Positions 7,014 to 14,651 of a stretch of DNA of 43,807 bases are shown here, piece by piece. A program made the translations under genes and the position numbers. Under the pieces are notes generated by a model. It did no database searches. It was not told the DNA's origin and saw nothing but the letters and a program-made list of their open reading frames with translations. The stretch covers positions 1 to 43,807 of IMG/VR virus record IMGVR_UViG_3300037247_001368; one strand, 5' to 3'. Position 1 is the stretch's first letter, and every line of letters starts with the position of its first letter. Source of the DNA: a virus.

Positions 7014-7462
7014 AAGCGATCAGCCTCTGGCGCCCGTGGGATCTGTTCGTCCTGCTTCGTTGGAAGACGATCGAGACGCGGACGCACGAGAGATTCAAGG
7101 GCCTCGTTGGAACGACGATCGCGATCCATTCCGCGAAGACAGTTGACCCCGCCTGGCGGACGGCCGCCGCAGCTTACCTTACGCCAGAGATGATTCTCCA
7201 GGTTCAAAGGCTCTGCCTCGCGGGAGGAATGGTTCACGGGATTGTCGATGTACGCAGGCATGGTCTTCTCTGCGGCTCCCGTTCGCGGGCCTCGATGATA
7301 GATTGTAACGAGGTCAGCCGCTTCGGACTGTTTTTGGCGAACGCGCGCACCCTGCGGGAGCCGATCGAGATCCGCGGGCATCAGGGCATCTTCAACGTCT
7401 CGATCAGTCTGAAAGAAGCGGCCGACGCCACCGACAAGTCAAACTACACGGAGGTTTGGTGA
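7010..7462 (+). CDS. ASCH-domain protein
   Basis: 150 residues. The N-terminus MKAISLWRPWDLFVLLRWKT, then ETRTHERFKG and IAIHSAK, and later GIVDVRRHG and EPIEIRGHQGIFNV, form the typical ASCH (PUA-like) beta-barrel pattern: an N-terminal strand-helix, a K-x-x-E-x-R motif and a conserved late G-x-x-G-[IL]-[FW]. ASCH proteins are thought to bind RNA or act on modified nucleosides; their role in phages is largely unknown. Start in an ATGA overlap, stop overlapping the next ATG by one base. Confidence 0.75.
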   Translation: MKAISLWRPWDLFVLLRWKTIETRTHERFKGLVGTTIAIHSAKTVDPAWRTAAAAYLTPEMILQVQRLCLAGGMVHGIVDVRRHGLLCGSRSRASMIDCNEVSRFGLFLANARTLREPIEIRGHQGIFNVSISLKEAADATDKSNYTEVW

Positions 7463-8532
7463 TGCCCAGAGAGCGACTGACCGCCGAGCAGTTCGAAGAG
7501 GTCTTCGCCGACCACCTGATGCGCAACCCGATGGTGCGATCGAGCTTCTCGAAGCTGCCCGAGGATGTGCGCGAGAAGCTCAAGGCGGAATGGTTCGGAG
7601 TCTGGAAGACCCACGAGGCGGAGGATCTGCAGGAGGCGAGCCGGGTGTTTCTCGCGGAGCCCGACCATATCTCGTCGCCGGGCCGGGACATCAACAAGCA
7701 TTGCGGGCGCGTCGCGAAGCTCGCTCGAGAGTTCCGCAGCCGGCGGATGGTCGATCACGATTGGGGCGCGCCGCAAGAGTCGACGAAGCTCGGCTGTTCG
7801 ATCTGCAAGGGTTCGTTCTGCCGTAGGGTCCAGACCTACCCGTTCGGCCCGTGGCGAGAGTGGGCGATCGAGCTGTTCGGGCTCGATCACTGGAAGGCGG
7901 CCGGCTCGCTGTTGCTGATCTGCCCGTGCAACAAGCCGATGATCGCCTGGGTCGAGGAGCGCCTTCAGGTCGACCCCTATGTGGACCGCCGCCCGACGGG
8001 GAAGCCGCGGTTCATCCAACGGGAGGACTACGTCGCGATCGGCTGGCCCGCGATGTTCTCGACCGTCTTCGACGAGGAGCGCCACGAGCGATACGTGCAC
8101 CGCGACGGCTTCTATGCGAGGTGCCTCCACGAGCGGGACGTGCTAAACCTCGGCAAGCCGCGGGGACGTTACGGGGCCAACCCGTCGAGCGGCGACTCGG
8201 TGATGGACGACATTGTCGACGAGGTCTGGGAGGGCCGCGCGGTGCGGCCCCGTCCCGCCTGGCAGATATTGGACAAGCGGCGCGGCCGGAGACGGGAGGC
8301 GGTCGCGGTTGGCCAGGTCGTCGGGGCGGTCGTGCCGGCGAGGCCCCCGGCCGGGCAGGAGGCGGCATTCGTCGAAGATCCGGCCGAGGAGACCGTGGCT
8401 TTTCCGGGGACCGACGAGGAGCTCGACGAAATGTTCGGCCCTCCGACGTCGACGATCGAGCCGCTGGCCGAGAAGATGTCACCCGAAGAGCGTCGCCGGC
8501 GCCGGCGCGCGGCTCACGGCCTGGAGGGCTGA
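7462..8532 (+). CDS. Hypothetical Cys-containing protein
   Basis: 356 residues. The region around residues 97-160 has a cluster of candidate metal ligands (DHDW, CSIC at 112-115, Cys120, CPC at 154-156) in an aromatic-rich context. A tyrosine/arginine-rich section follows and then a low-complexity acidic and Arg-rich tail (SPEERRRRRRAAHGLEG). The start is taken as ATG 7462, which overlaps the upstream stop by one base; GTG and TTG codons lie directly before it. No family is recognised. Function unknown; the basic tail suggests nucleic-acid contact. Confidence 0.6.
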   Translation: MPRERLTAEQFEEVFADHLMRNPMVRSSFSKLPEDVREKLKAEWFGVWKTHEAEDLQEASRVFLAEPDHISSPGRDINKHCGRVAKLAREFRSRRMVDHDWGAPQESTKLGCSICKGSFCRRVQTYPFGPWREWAIELFGLDHWKAAGSLLLICPCNKPMIAWVEERLQVDPYVDRRPTGKPRFIQREDYVAIGWPAMFSTVFDEERHERYVHRDGFYARCLHERDVLNLGKPRGRYGANPSSGDSVMDDIVDEVWEGRAVRPRPAWQILDKRRGRRREAVAVGQVVGAVVPARPPAGQEAAFVEDPAEETVAFPGTDEELDEMFGPPTSTIEPLAEKMSPEERRRRRRAAHGLEG

Positions 8533-8534
8533 CC

Positions 8535-8735
8535 GTGAAGAAGAAGGTTCTGAAGATCATCGAGGCGCGCGCCGGGCTCATCGATATGCGAGTGAGTTAT
8601 GGCTCGGTCAAGAGCTTGAAGCGCCGGTGGCGCGAGACCCCGAGCAACGAGCGCCACGACCTGCTCGTGCGCTGGCTCCGCGAGATCCAGGCCATGAACA
8701 TCGTCGGCTCGGCGACGAGGGAGGCGACGCGATGA
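8535..8735 (+). CDS. Hypothetical small basic protein
   Basis: 66 residues from a GTG preceded by CTGGAGGGCTGACC. Highly basic and helical (KKKVLKIIEARAG, SLKRRWRETPSNERHD). No family recognised. ATGA overlap with the next gene. Confidence 0.55.
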   Translation: MKKKVLKIIEARAGLIDMRVSYGSVKSLKRRWRETPSNERHDLLVRWLREIQAMNIVGSATREATR

Positions 8736-9058
8736 ACGACGAGCGAATCCAAGAGCTGGCGCATGATGCGGAACAGCAAGTATTACAGTGGATTGATCGG
8801 CAGGAGCCGGGACGTGGAGAACCCGGCGATAAAGAGCCTGATGAGATCATCGCCGACGCCATCCGCACGGCCATCGAGGAACTGGCGGCGAAGCTGGAGG
8901 CGGTGGAGGAACATAACCGACGAATGACGTATTGTCTCCAGGCAATCAAGACGCTGGGCGCGAATGAGCGTCATGCTTGTCGGAAAGCAATAAAGGATTT
9001 GGAAGACGAGGAGCTTATGATCGACGCCGCCCGTCAACCCAAAGAAAGAGAGGGATAA
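8732..9058 (+). CDS. Hypothetical helical protein
   Basis: 108 residues, mostly alpha-helical with Glu/Ala/Arg bias, starting in an ATGA overlap. Codon use here and in the next three genes is less GC-biased than in the flanking genes (for example AAAGAAAGAGAGGGATAA at the end), suggesting these small genes have a different origin. No known family. Confidence 0.55.
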   Translation: MNDERIQELAHDAEQQVLQWIDRQEPGRGEPGDKEPDEIIADAIRTAIEELAAKLEAVEEHNRRMTYCLQAIKTLGANERHACRKAIKDLEDEELMIDAARQPKEREG

Positions 9059-9061
9059 ACC

Positions 9062-9262
9062 ATGCCACCACCTGGAGGTTTGATGGCCGCGATAGCTATG
9101 ATGGAAGGAAATAATACGTGTGCGCGTTGTAACAAACCGCTTAGAGATAAAGGGACATTTGAGGGCACCAAAGGTATCTCTTTCTACTGTGACCGCTTGT
9201 GGTGCCGGTTTGTACGGTGGTTACAGGCCGCCCGCCAGGCCGAGGAGGAGAAACCAGAATGA
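9062..9262 (+). CDS. Small zinc-finger-like protein
   Basis: 66 residues. NTCARCNKPL and, about 23 residues on, FYCDRLWCRF make a four-cysteine (CxxC ... CxxxxC) zinc-ribbon-like pattern. Four-base overlap with the next gene. No family recognised; possibly nucleic-acid or protein binding. Confidence 0.6.
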   Translation: MPPPGGLMAAIAMMEGNNTCARCNKPLRDKGTFEGTKGISFYCDRLWCRFVRWLQAARQAEEEKPE

Positions 9263-9402
9263 CAATCACAATCGTTGCCCCAGTGTGGCTCATCGTGCTG
9301 TTCAGCAGCCTATTCCTCATCGGGTGCGTTGTGTCGATGGTGAAGAGCATCCTTGAGATTAGGGTACTGAGAGAACGCCGTGAACTGCTGGAGGAGAAGT
9401 GA
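9259..9402 (+). CDS. Small single-span membrane protein
   Basis: 47 residues in an ATGA overlap with the upstream gene. One hydrophobic span at ~5-27 (IVAPVWLIVLFSSLFLIGCV), then a charged amphipathic tail (KSILEIRVLRERRELLEEK) that should face the cytoplasm. Third very small membrane protein in the window. Confidence 0.55.
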   Translation: MTITIVAPVWLIVLFSSLFLIGCVVSMVKSILEIRVLRERRELLEEK

Positions 9403-9602
9403 TGGTGAGCGATAGGTGTTTAGGAGTCGTACCTGCTTGTGAACTCTGGGTGATTGAACTGCGGACGGCTTACGGCTGGACGCCTTATGCAATGCAATAT
9501 GGACGGGTGGAAGCATGGGAGCACGCGCGCCTCTTACAGCGAGATGGTCGTTTGTCTGAGGTCCGCGTTCGCGAGTACGTGCCGAAGAATCCAGATGCCT
9601 GA
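9402..9602 (+). CDS. Hypothetical small protein
   Basis: 66 residues from ATG 9402 (a GTG one codon earlier is possible), behind GGAGGAG. Contains an aromatic-rich central part (ELWVIELRTAYGWTPYAMQY). No family is recognised. Confidence 0.5.
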   Translation: MVSDRCLGVVPACELWVIELRTAYGWTPYAMQYGRVEAWEHARLLQRDGRLSEVRVREYVPKNPDA

Positions 9603-9990
9603 CGACAAGCCTGACGAGTTCGAGCGGGTGGCGATGGAGATCCGTACGCTTTGCTACGATCTTGGTCCAGAAGCCCGGGACAACCTCACGGTGAGAATCC
9701 TACGCCACGAGTTCGGGGAGAAGTTCAAGCGCCTGACCGAGATGCACACGACCGCCGATGAGGCTGCGAAAGTGTGGATGGCACGGGCGCAGAAGGACGA
9801 GCGGGAGATCGACGAGCTACGGGCCGAACTCGCCCGCGCCACCGAAGCGCTGGATAGGTTGGGGTCGATGGAAGGCCCATACTGCGAACGCGCGCAGATT
9901 CTAACCCTCGCAATCCCCCGTGAGGATTTCGAGTTCATCCGCAAGGTGAGGGAGGAGTTGCAGAATGCCCACAAAGATCGAGTGGACTGA
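9595..9990 (+). CDS. Hypothetical coiled-coil protein
   Basis: 131 residues from ATG 9595, overlapping the previous stop by eight bases. The middle (REIDELRAELARATEALDRL) is a clear coiled coil. The C-terminus overlaps the Gp37/Gp68-family gene by 26 bases. No known family. Confidence 0.55.
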   Translation: MPDDKPDEFERVAMEIRTLCYDLGPEARDNLTVRILRHEFGEKFKRLTEMHTTADEAAKVWMARAQKDEREIDELRAELARATEALDRLGSMEGPYCERAQILTLAIPREDFEFIRKVREELQNAHKDRVD

Positions 9991-10861
9991 CGAAACTTGG
10001 AACCCCATTCGCGGGACCAAGGGGCCGTGGCATTGCGTCAAAGTCAGCGAGGGCTGCCGTAACTGCTACGCCGAGCGTTTCAACCGTCGCAAGGGTGGCC
10101 CGGCCTACGTGAAGGGCGCCGACACGCTGCGACTCGACGAAAAGGTCCTGGAAAAGCCGCTGCACTGGAAGAAACCGCGCCTGGTGTTCGTGTGCTCGAT
10201 GACCGATCTGTTTCAGGAGGACGTTGCCTCCATGGCGATCGCCGATGTATTCAACATCATGTACCGATGTCCTCACCACACGTTCCAGATTTTGACGAAA
10301 CGGCCGCATCGCATGAAGGTCCTCGCCGACCTCTTCTCCCATATGCCCTTGCCGAATGTATGGCTGGGCGTCTCCGTCGAGAATCAGGCGACACTTGACG
10401 AACGCCTCCCGCCACTCCTGGACACGGAAGCGGCGGTGCATTTTGTCAGCTACGAGCCTGCGTTGGGTCCGATCAACTTCGGCGCGGCGTGCGACGAATG
10501 GTGGACGAGCCAGTATCAGCCGTTCTGGGTGATCGCCGGCGGCGAGAGCGGTCCCGGGGCCCGCCCGGCGCATCCAGACTGGTTCTGCAGCGTCCGCGAT
10601 CAATGTCAAAACAATGGCATTCCTTTTCTATTCAAACAGTGGGGCGAGTGGGGGCCGACGCCGAAGGTGCCTCCCATGCACCGGAAGACGGTGCTTGTAC
10701 ATCTGGATGGCAGCACCGAACGGCCTTACGCAGAGCGGAGCGCGTCACCCGCGCTGATGACCAAAGTTGGGAAGAACGCGGCCGGCCGACTGCTGGACGG
10801 GCGCGTGTGGGACGAGTTTCCGTCCGCGGTGACGGGATTGACGTTGGGCAAGAAGCGATGA
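9965..10861 (+). CDS. Phage Gp37/Gp68 family (DUF5131) protein
   Basis: 298 residues. The family signature is clear: IEWTDETWNPIRGT at the start, then CVKVSEGCRNCYAERF, a CX6CX2C triad (Cys24, Cys31, Cys34), LVFVCSMTDLF, FQILTKRPHRM, VWLGVSVENQ, and WVIAGGESGPGARP with PFLFKQWGEW. This family has been described as radical-SAM-like because of the cysteine triad, but its reaction is not established to my knowledge. Length is near the family norm. Start is ATG 9965 inside the end of the upstream gene. It may modify a nucleic acid or nucleotide; that is inference. Confidence 0.88.
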   Translation: MPTKIEWTDETWNPIRGTKGPWHCVKVSEGCRNCYAERFNRRKGGPAYVKGADTLRLDEKVLEKPLHWKKPRLVFVCSMTDLFQEDVASMAIADVFNIMYRCPHHTFQILTKRPHRMKVLADLFSHMPLPNVWLGVSVENQATLDERLPPLLDTEAAVHFVSYEPALGPINFGAACDEWWTSQYQPFWVIAGGESGPGARPAHPDWFCSVRDQCQNNGIPFLFKQWGEWGPTPKVPPMHRKTVLVHLDGSTERPYAERSASPALMTKVGKNAAGRLLDGRVWDEFPSAVTGLTLGKKR

Positions 10862-10899
10862 CCTTGAACGCCAGAGAGCCACTTGTAGGGAGAACTCTG

Positions 10900-11439
10900 A
10901 TGCCCACTCGTAAATCGTTCGAGTGTGAATGTTGCGGCGAGTCATATCCGGAAGAGGAAGAGCACGGCGATCTATTCGACGGATTATGTGAATCGTGCGA
11001 GAGCGAGTACGTCGTCTGCAACATTTGCCAAGAGAGAAGGCCAGAGGACGATAGTTGTCGCCACGTCTTCTGGAGCGAGGGGATCTGGTACGGAAGCGGC
11101 TCGTACGAAGATCCGCCCGACCATCTCAAGGCTTCGCTTTTCGCGGTGTTGGACAAGACTCAACTGGCGGGCGAATTGTTGAACGCGATCGCCGCGGGGA
11201 CTTTCTATCTGTGGTTTCACGGGTCGATAATTGGGCAGACCTACGTTGATTGTCATGCCGACGGCCGCAACTATGGGCACCGATTGACCGATGACCTCAC
11301 CAGCGAAGAAGAAGAGCGGATGTCTGATGGCGTCGGATGGCTGACTTCGCTCTATCTCGAAGAGACGCCCAAAGCGAATGCGTTGACAGTGAAATGGATT
11401 GGCGAATATCTCGCCCCTCACGAGCTGGTGCCGTCATGA
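10900..11439 (+). CDS. Hypothetical protein with N-terminal zinc ribbons
   Basis: 179 residues from ATG 10900, chosen because TAGGGAG lies at suitable spacing. An alternative ATG at 10858 in an ATGA overlap with the upstream gene would add 14 residues. CECCGE, CESCES and CNICQE form three CxxC pairs within the first 50 residues, suggesting two zinc sites. The rest is mixed alpha/beta with WFHGSIIGQTYVD. No known family. Confidence 0.6.
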   Translation: MPTRKSFECECCGESYPEEEEHGDLFDGLCESCESEYVVCNICQERRPEDDSCRHVFWSEGIWYGSGSYEDPPDHLKASLFAVLDKTQLAGELLNAIAAGTFYLWFHGSIIGQTYVDCHADGRNYGHRLTDDLTSEEEERMSDGVGWLTSLYLEETPKANALTVKWIGEYLAPHELVPS

Positions 11440-12023
11440 GTTTGGACTCGCGATACCAAGCGGAGTGGCGGCTGATCTACGCGCTCGTGGTCGCCGGCAA
11501 GTCGGCGAAGTTCGCCGAGCGCGTCCTCGCGAAGCTGTTCCCCGAGTTCGGCGACCGGAGTCCGTTCGAGCAAGTCCGCGATTGGATCTCGGCCGGTTGG
11601 CTCCTTAGCAAACTACGCGAGGCGAAGTCGGGGACCTACGGCCGGCTCGAGCGCGCCCTTGAACAGATCGTCGAGCTCGACGCCGAGACGTGTTCGATCG
11701 AAGAGCTCGAAGCCGTCCACGGGATCGGGCCGAAGACCGCGCGCTTCTTCCTGCTTTGGACCCGGCCCGGCGTGAAATACGCCGCGCTCGACGTCCATGT
11801 CCTGAAGTTCCTGAACCGGCTTGGGTTCACGAACCTGCACGGCACGCCGCCGGCCGGCAAGACCTACGCGAAGCTCGAGCGGATCTTCATCGGCCTCGCC
11901 GAGAAGATCGGGGTCTCGGCGCGCGAGCTGGACGTCACGGTCTGGCGGGCGTACCGCGACGGGGACGAGGACGCATTGTTCGCCGATCTCGCGCCTTACG
12001 GGATCAAGGAGACCACGCGATGA
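11436..12023 (+). CDS. HhH-GPD DNA glycosylase / endonuclease III-like enzyme
   Basis: 195 residues. The helix-hairpin-helix LEAVHGIGPKTARFF (92-105) carries Lys100, which aligns with the catalytic lysine of bifunctional endonuclease III, and ALDVHVLKFL carries Asp119, matching the catalytic aspartate. The C-terminal four-cysteine iron-sulfur loop of endonuclease III is absent. It should flip and excise a damaged or modified base and could cut the strand as well. Starts in an ATGA overlap. A perfect TTGACA with a weak TATCTC 18 bases later lies 24 to 53 bases upstream and might be an extra promoter. The substrate is unknown. Confidence 0.78.
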   Translation: MSLDSRYQAEWRLIYALVVAGKSAKFAERVLAKLFPEFGDRSPFEQVRDWISAGWLLSKLREAKSGTYGRLERALEQIVELDAETCSIEELEAVHGIGPKTARFFLLWTRPGVKYAALDVHVLKFLNRLGFTNLHGTPPAGKTYAKLERIFIGLAEKIGVSARELDVTVWRAYRDGDEDALFADLAPYGIKETTR

Positions 12024-12349
12024 CGCCCGAACGACTCGACGAGATCCGAGTGATGGCGAAAGCCGTGGTCACGCCGGAGGCGCACAAATCGGTTCTGGGG
12101 GATTTGCTCGCTGCCTTAGATCTGCTCGAGAAAGAAGCGGACGAGGGCCCCATAGATCCGAGCGTTCACGCGGACAGTGGCCACCCGAACTTCGCGGCCT
12201 TCGTTGAGGCGCTACGCGGGGAAGCTCGGTGGATCGCGAACCTCTGGCGGCGGTCCGATCCGACCGGCCACTCTCGCAGCGACGCCGACAGATTGGAGGC
12301 CCTAGCCGAGAAGATCGAGACGTTCGCAAAACAGACCGGGTATATTTAA
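12020..12349 (+). CDS. Hypothetical helical protein
   Basis: 109 residues in an ATGA overlap with the glycosylase gene. Helical throughout, with a Leu/Glu-rich coiled section (LGDLLAALDLLEKEADEG) and a C-terminal helix (LEALAEKIETFAKQ). No family is recognised. Confidence 0.55.
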   Translation: MTPERLDEIRVMAKAVVTPEAHKSVLGDLLAALDLLEKEADEGPIDPSVHADSGHPNFAAFVEALRGEARWIANLWRRSDPTGHSRSDADRLEALAEKIETFAKQTGYI

Positions 12350-12368
12350 CCCGAACGGAGGGCATGAG

Positions 12369-12464
12369 ATGGCCAGCTATCGCGAACGCCTCAAGCGGCG
12401 CGCCGAACTCGACCGGGCCGACCTCATGCGCCTGACAGGCGTCGAAGATTCGGAGGCTCTGTGA
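12369..12464 (+). CDS. Very small basic peptide
   Basis: 31 residues behind CGGAGGGCATGAG, a strong ribosome binding site. A basic amphipathic helix (SYRERLKRRAELDRADLMRL). Its stop overlaps the GTG of the methyltransferase by GTGA, so it may act mainly to couple translation. Confidence 0.45.
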   Translation: MASYRERLKRRAELDRADLMRLTGVEDSEAL

Positions 12465-13012
12465 ACAACCTTGGAATTGGCGGCCACCAAAGCGCCAGGA
12501 TGCAGCACGACGACTGGTGCACGCCACCGGAGATCGTCTCGGCGCTCGGCCCGTTCGATCTCGATCCCTGCGCCAGCGATCCGCAACCGTTCCGGACGGC
12601 CGGCGAGATGTGGACCGAGGGCGGCCTCGAAAGCCCCTGGATCGACCGGGTCTGGCTCAACCCGCCCTATGGGCGCGAGACCGGGCTCTGGCTTCGGAAG
12701 CTCGCCGCTCATGGTTGCGGGATCGCCCTCGTGTTCGCCAGGACTGAAACAGAGATGTTCCACGAGCATGTCTGGCCGAAGGCGTCGGCAATGCTTTTCC
12801 TTCGCGGTCGGCTGCATTTCTACACGCCCGGCGGAGTCCGCGCGAAGGCGAACAGCGGAGCTCCGTCGGTCTTGATCTCCTACGACGATCCGCCTGTCGA
12901 TCAGCGGAATCTTCGGGCGCTGAAGGACGTTGCGGCGAATGGCTTGATCGCGGGCCGCTTTGTGAACCTTGCCCGTGACGAGGCGAGGGCGTCCGCCGAA
13001 TACACCGAATAA
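12461..13012 (+). CDS. Phage Dam-type N6-adenine DNA methyltransferase
   Basis: 183 residues. DDWCTPPEIVSALGPFDLDPCA at 17-38 and WLNPPYGRETGLW around 65-77 are the signature of the phage Dam family (N6-adenine; NPPY catalytic motif). The SAM-binding motif is reduced, as usual in these short enzymes. Likely methylates phage DNA to resist host restriction or time packaging. GTG start in a GTGA overlap. Last gene before the 733-base gene-free region. Confidence 0.85.
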   Translation: MNNLGIGGHQSARMQHDDWCTPPEIVSALGPFDLDPCASDPQPFRTAGEMWTEGGLESPWIDRVWLNPPYGRETGLWLRKLAAHGCGIALVFARTETEMFHEHVWPKASAMLFLRGRLHFYTPGGVRAKANSGAPSVLISYDDPPVDQRNLRALKDVAANGLIAGRFVNLARDEARASAEYTE

Positions 13013-13197
13013 GGCGGAGACGGTTCTCGGCAGAGCCCGAGGGCTGGCCTTGCGATGTGCCCCTCGCCTCCCCACTCTGCGCAATCTCAAGCCTTGTATC
13101 TCATGTACCCATAGACTTCCTCATAAGACTTCCGGTTGGGTCTCTCTTCCTCTGATCTCTTGCAAGCTCTTTTCTTAAGGGGGGCGACGCCGCAAAC

Positions 13198-13214
13198 TGT
13201 AAGATTTCCTTACA
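13198..13214. repeat. Inverted repeat, operator-like
   Basis: TGTAAG, five-base gap, CTTACA. A compact symmetric site of the sort bound by dimeric repressors; no adjoining promoter was found. Confidence 0.4.
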
Positions 13215-13402
13215 CTTCGTTGGCCGCCTCGCGCCCCTCCATGGCCCACCCCCGCGCGAGCCATGGCCAGGATCGCCGTACGGGGCCCGTGGGGCGCCCC
13301 GGCGCGCCGCCGGCCTGACGAGTCCCGGACCCGCGCCAGGCCCGTCCTGAGCGAAGGAGCGCGGACACAGGGGCATTGTGGGATGTAGGCGGTCGGGGCT
13401 GA

Positions 13403-13437
13403 TCGTGGGTGGTCTAGGTAGCCGGTCGTGGGTGGTC
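13403..13437. repeat. Two 12-base direct repeats with 23-base period
   Basis: TCGTGGGTGGTC at 13403-13414 and again at 13426-13437, perfect copies two helical turns apart. Could be iterons or tandem operator sites. Confidence 0.6.
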
Positions 13438-13691
13438 GCGACCGAAAATCAGGATCGACGTCCGCCAGGAGGCTAGTTGGCCCCCGCGAGCCTGGACGAA
13501 AAAAAAGGAGTGCAGAGCGAGATGTATGGAGTTGTCTGTAAGAAAAGCTGACGGTGGTGAAAATGAATAGGGCAGGTGGTAGAAAGGGGAATTAGGGAGA
13601 TGCGCGTGGGGCGGTGTTAGGAAAATCCCTCAAGACTGGTTTGGCATAGTCGGTGGTGAAAGTCGGGAATTAAGCCGGGGGCGAAAAGAGC

Positions 13692-13720
13692 TGGACGGGC
13701 GGGCGGGAATGGTGTAGACT
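13692..13720 (+). promoter_or_regulatory. Sigma70-like promoter of the accessory operon
   Basis: TGGACG at 13692-13697, 17-base spacer, TAGACT at 13715-13720, about 25 bases before the start at 13746. Same -10 box as the promoters at 3566 and 28911. Confidence 0.6.
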
Positions 13721-13745
13721 GTAGTAAGTACAGGAGGGCAGAAGA

Positions 13746-14132
13746 ATGGTGGGGCGAGGCGAGGTGAGCCGGGGAGCGCGGAAGGCGCAGGCGCAAGGAC
13801 TGGAGAGTTGCCGGGTAGCGGCGCAGCGGCTGAAGATCGCGCCATGGCAGTGTTTGGAGGCGGCCTGCGAGGTCAGCGGCGAATGGCACCATGAGGATAT
13901 TCGAGACGCCGGAGTCGAGGAGGTGGACTACTGCGAGCCAGCGGCGTGGGATGCAGCGGCTGCCCGGGCGCGGGAGCTGGTGCGCGAGTACCGCCGCGCG
14001 CTGGCGGTGGCCAGGGCAGAGCGTGCCGCCGAGATCGAACGGTGGGAGCGAGAAACGGGCGAGAGTTATCCCGGTGAGCGGATGCTGGACGCCCACGCGC
14101 GCGCACGCGCGCTGGATGAAGTCTTGGGGTGA
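13746..14132 (+). CDS. Hypothetical protein, first gene after the control region
   Basis: 128 residues, ATG behind CAGGAGGGCAGAAGA. Basic N-terminus (RGARKAQAQGLESCRVAAQR), a middle with WQCLEAACEVSGEWHHEDIRDAG, and a long Ala/Arg/Glu-rich helix (ARARELVREYRRALAVARAE). Its base composition is G-rich compared with neighbours. No recognised family. Being first in the operon it might be a regulator, but no helix-turn-helix was identified with confidence. Confidence 0.55.
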   Translation: MVGRGEVSRGARKAQAQGLESCRVAAQRLKIAPWQCLEAACEVSGEWHHEDIRDAGVEEVDYCEPAAWDAAAARARELVREYRRALAVARAERAAEIERWERETGESYPGERMLDAHARARALDEVLG

Positions 14133-14150
14133 TCGAACATTTCGCGCGGG

Positions 14151-14164
14151 CGCCCGGCCGGGCG
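14151..14164. repeat. Perfect 14-base palindrome
   Basis: CGCCCGGCCGGGCG in the gap after the 13746-14132 gene, followed six bases later by a TAGGCT box. Possible operator or RNA hairpin. Confidence 0.4.
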
Positions 14165-14207
14165 TCGTGTAGGCTTGTGGGTGTACGGGCGGGACGGGAA
14201 TCAGACG

Positions 14208-14396
14208 ATGACCACCAGAAGAAACAAGACCTGCGACGTCTGCGGCGGCGTTCAGGAAAAGAGCAAGAACGACGACTGCGAGCTCGTCTGGGTCTGCCGT
14301 TGCTGCCTCAGGTCTGTTCCCAGACAAACCAGGAAGAGCAGAAAGCGGCGAGAGAGAGACGCCCTGCTTGAGGAGCTACTAGGAGAGGAGCTCTAA
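14208..14396 (+). CDS. Small zinc-ribbon protein
   Basis: 62 residues. CDVCGG near the start and CRCCLR about 20 residues later give a four-cysteine zinc ribbon, followed by a very basic region (RQTRKSRKRRERD) and an acidic helix. ATG 14208 is preferred; TTG 14175 in frame is an alternative. No family recognised; nucleic-acid binding plausible. Confidence 0.6.
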   Translation: MTTRRNKTCDVCGGVQEKSKNDDCELVWVCRCCLRSVPRQTRKSRKRRERDALLEELLGEEL

Positions 14397-14400
14397 AATA

Positions 14401-14625
14401 ATGGCAGAGCACGTATGGCGCGAGCAGCCGAGCGCACGGGGAATCCGTCAAGAGATCCAGGGTGGATATTACGTGTTCGCGTCAAAGCACGGATGGACGA
14501 GAGTCGGTGATGCTCGAACGCGCAAGGGAAAGATGCAGGTTCGGCTACTGTCCAGCGAGATGTGGGTTGAAGTGGATGCAGACGACAAGTTCAAGGTTGA
14601 ATTTGTAGGCCTGGGGCGCCGCTAA
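14401..14625 (+). CDS. Hypothetical small beta-rich protein
   Basis: 74 residues from an ATG five bases after the previous stop, with AGGAG upstream. The sequence alternates strands (GGYYVFASKHGWTRVG, MQVRLLSSEMWVEVD), suggesting a small beta-barrel. No known family. Confidence 0.55.
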   Translation: MAEHVWREQPSARGIRQEIQGGYYVFASKHGWTRVGDARTRKGKMQVRLLSSEMWVEVDADDKFKVEFVGLGRR

Positions 14626-14626
14626 C

Positions 14627-14651
14627 CGTCCGCGGGGGCACACGGACGTTT
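14627..14651 (+). terminator. Weak hairpin with short T-run
   Basis: CGTCCG, ten-base loop, CGGACG, then TTT, directly after the stop of the 14401-14625 gene. Too short a T-run for confidence; may attenuate rather than terminate. Confidence 0.3.

Larger units (their letters stand above)
13013..13745 (+). other. Gene-free region, candidate control region or origin
   Basis: No convincing gene on either strand. The left third of the + strand is pyrimidine-rich (around 13050-13190), the centre is extremely GC-rich with palindromes (GGGGCGCCCC at 13291-13300; CCATGGC/GCCATGG arms at 13239-13245 and 13260-13266), and the right part from about 13380 is purine-rich. It holds an inverted repeat, two 12-base direct repeats and a promoter, listed separately. 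The layout resembles a phage regulatory or origin region, which is inference. Confidence 0.45.

Noticed and set aside
11383-11412. TTGACA-N18-TATCTC before the glycosylase gene
   Set aside because: Good -35 but poor -10, inside a coding region with ATGA coupling downstream; mentioned only as a possibility in the gene entry.
13094-13117. TTGTAT followed by TAGACT in the gene-free region
   Set aside because: The boxes are only 12 bases apart and no gene follows.
13101-13376. 91-codon minus-strand frame in the gene-free region
   Set aside because: No ribosome binding site, biased Gly/Arg/Pro composition over a palindromic GC-rich stretch.
13510-13640. Tiny + strand frames of 6-13 codons after AAGGAG and GGGAG
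   Set aside because: Too short to support as genes; leader peptides remain possible but nothing confirms them.
13617-14327. 236-codon minus-strand frame over the 13746 and 14208 genes
   Set aside because: No ribosome binding site, proline/arginine-rich content; the + strand has promoter, ribosome binding sites and motifs.
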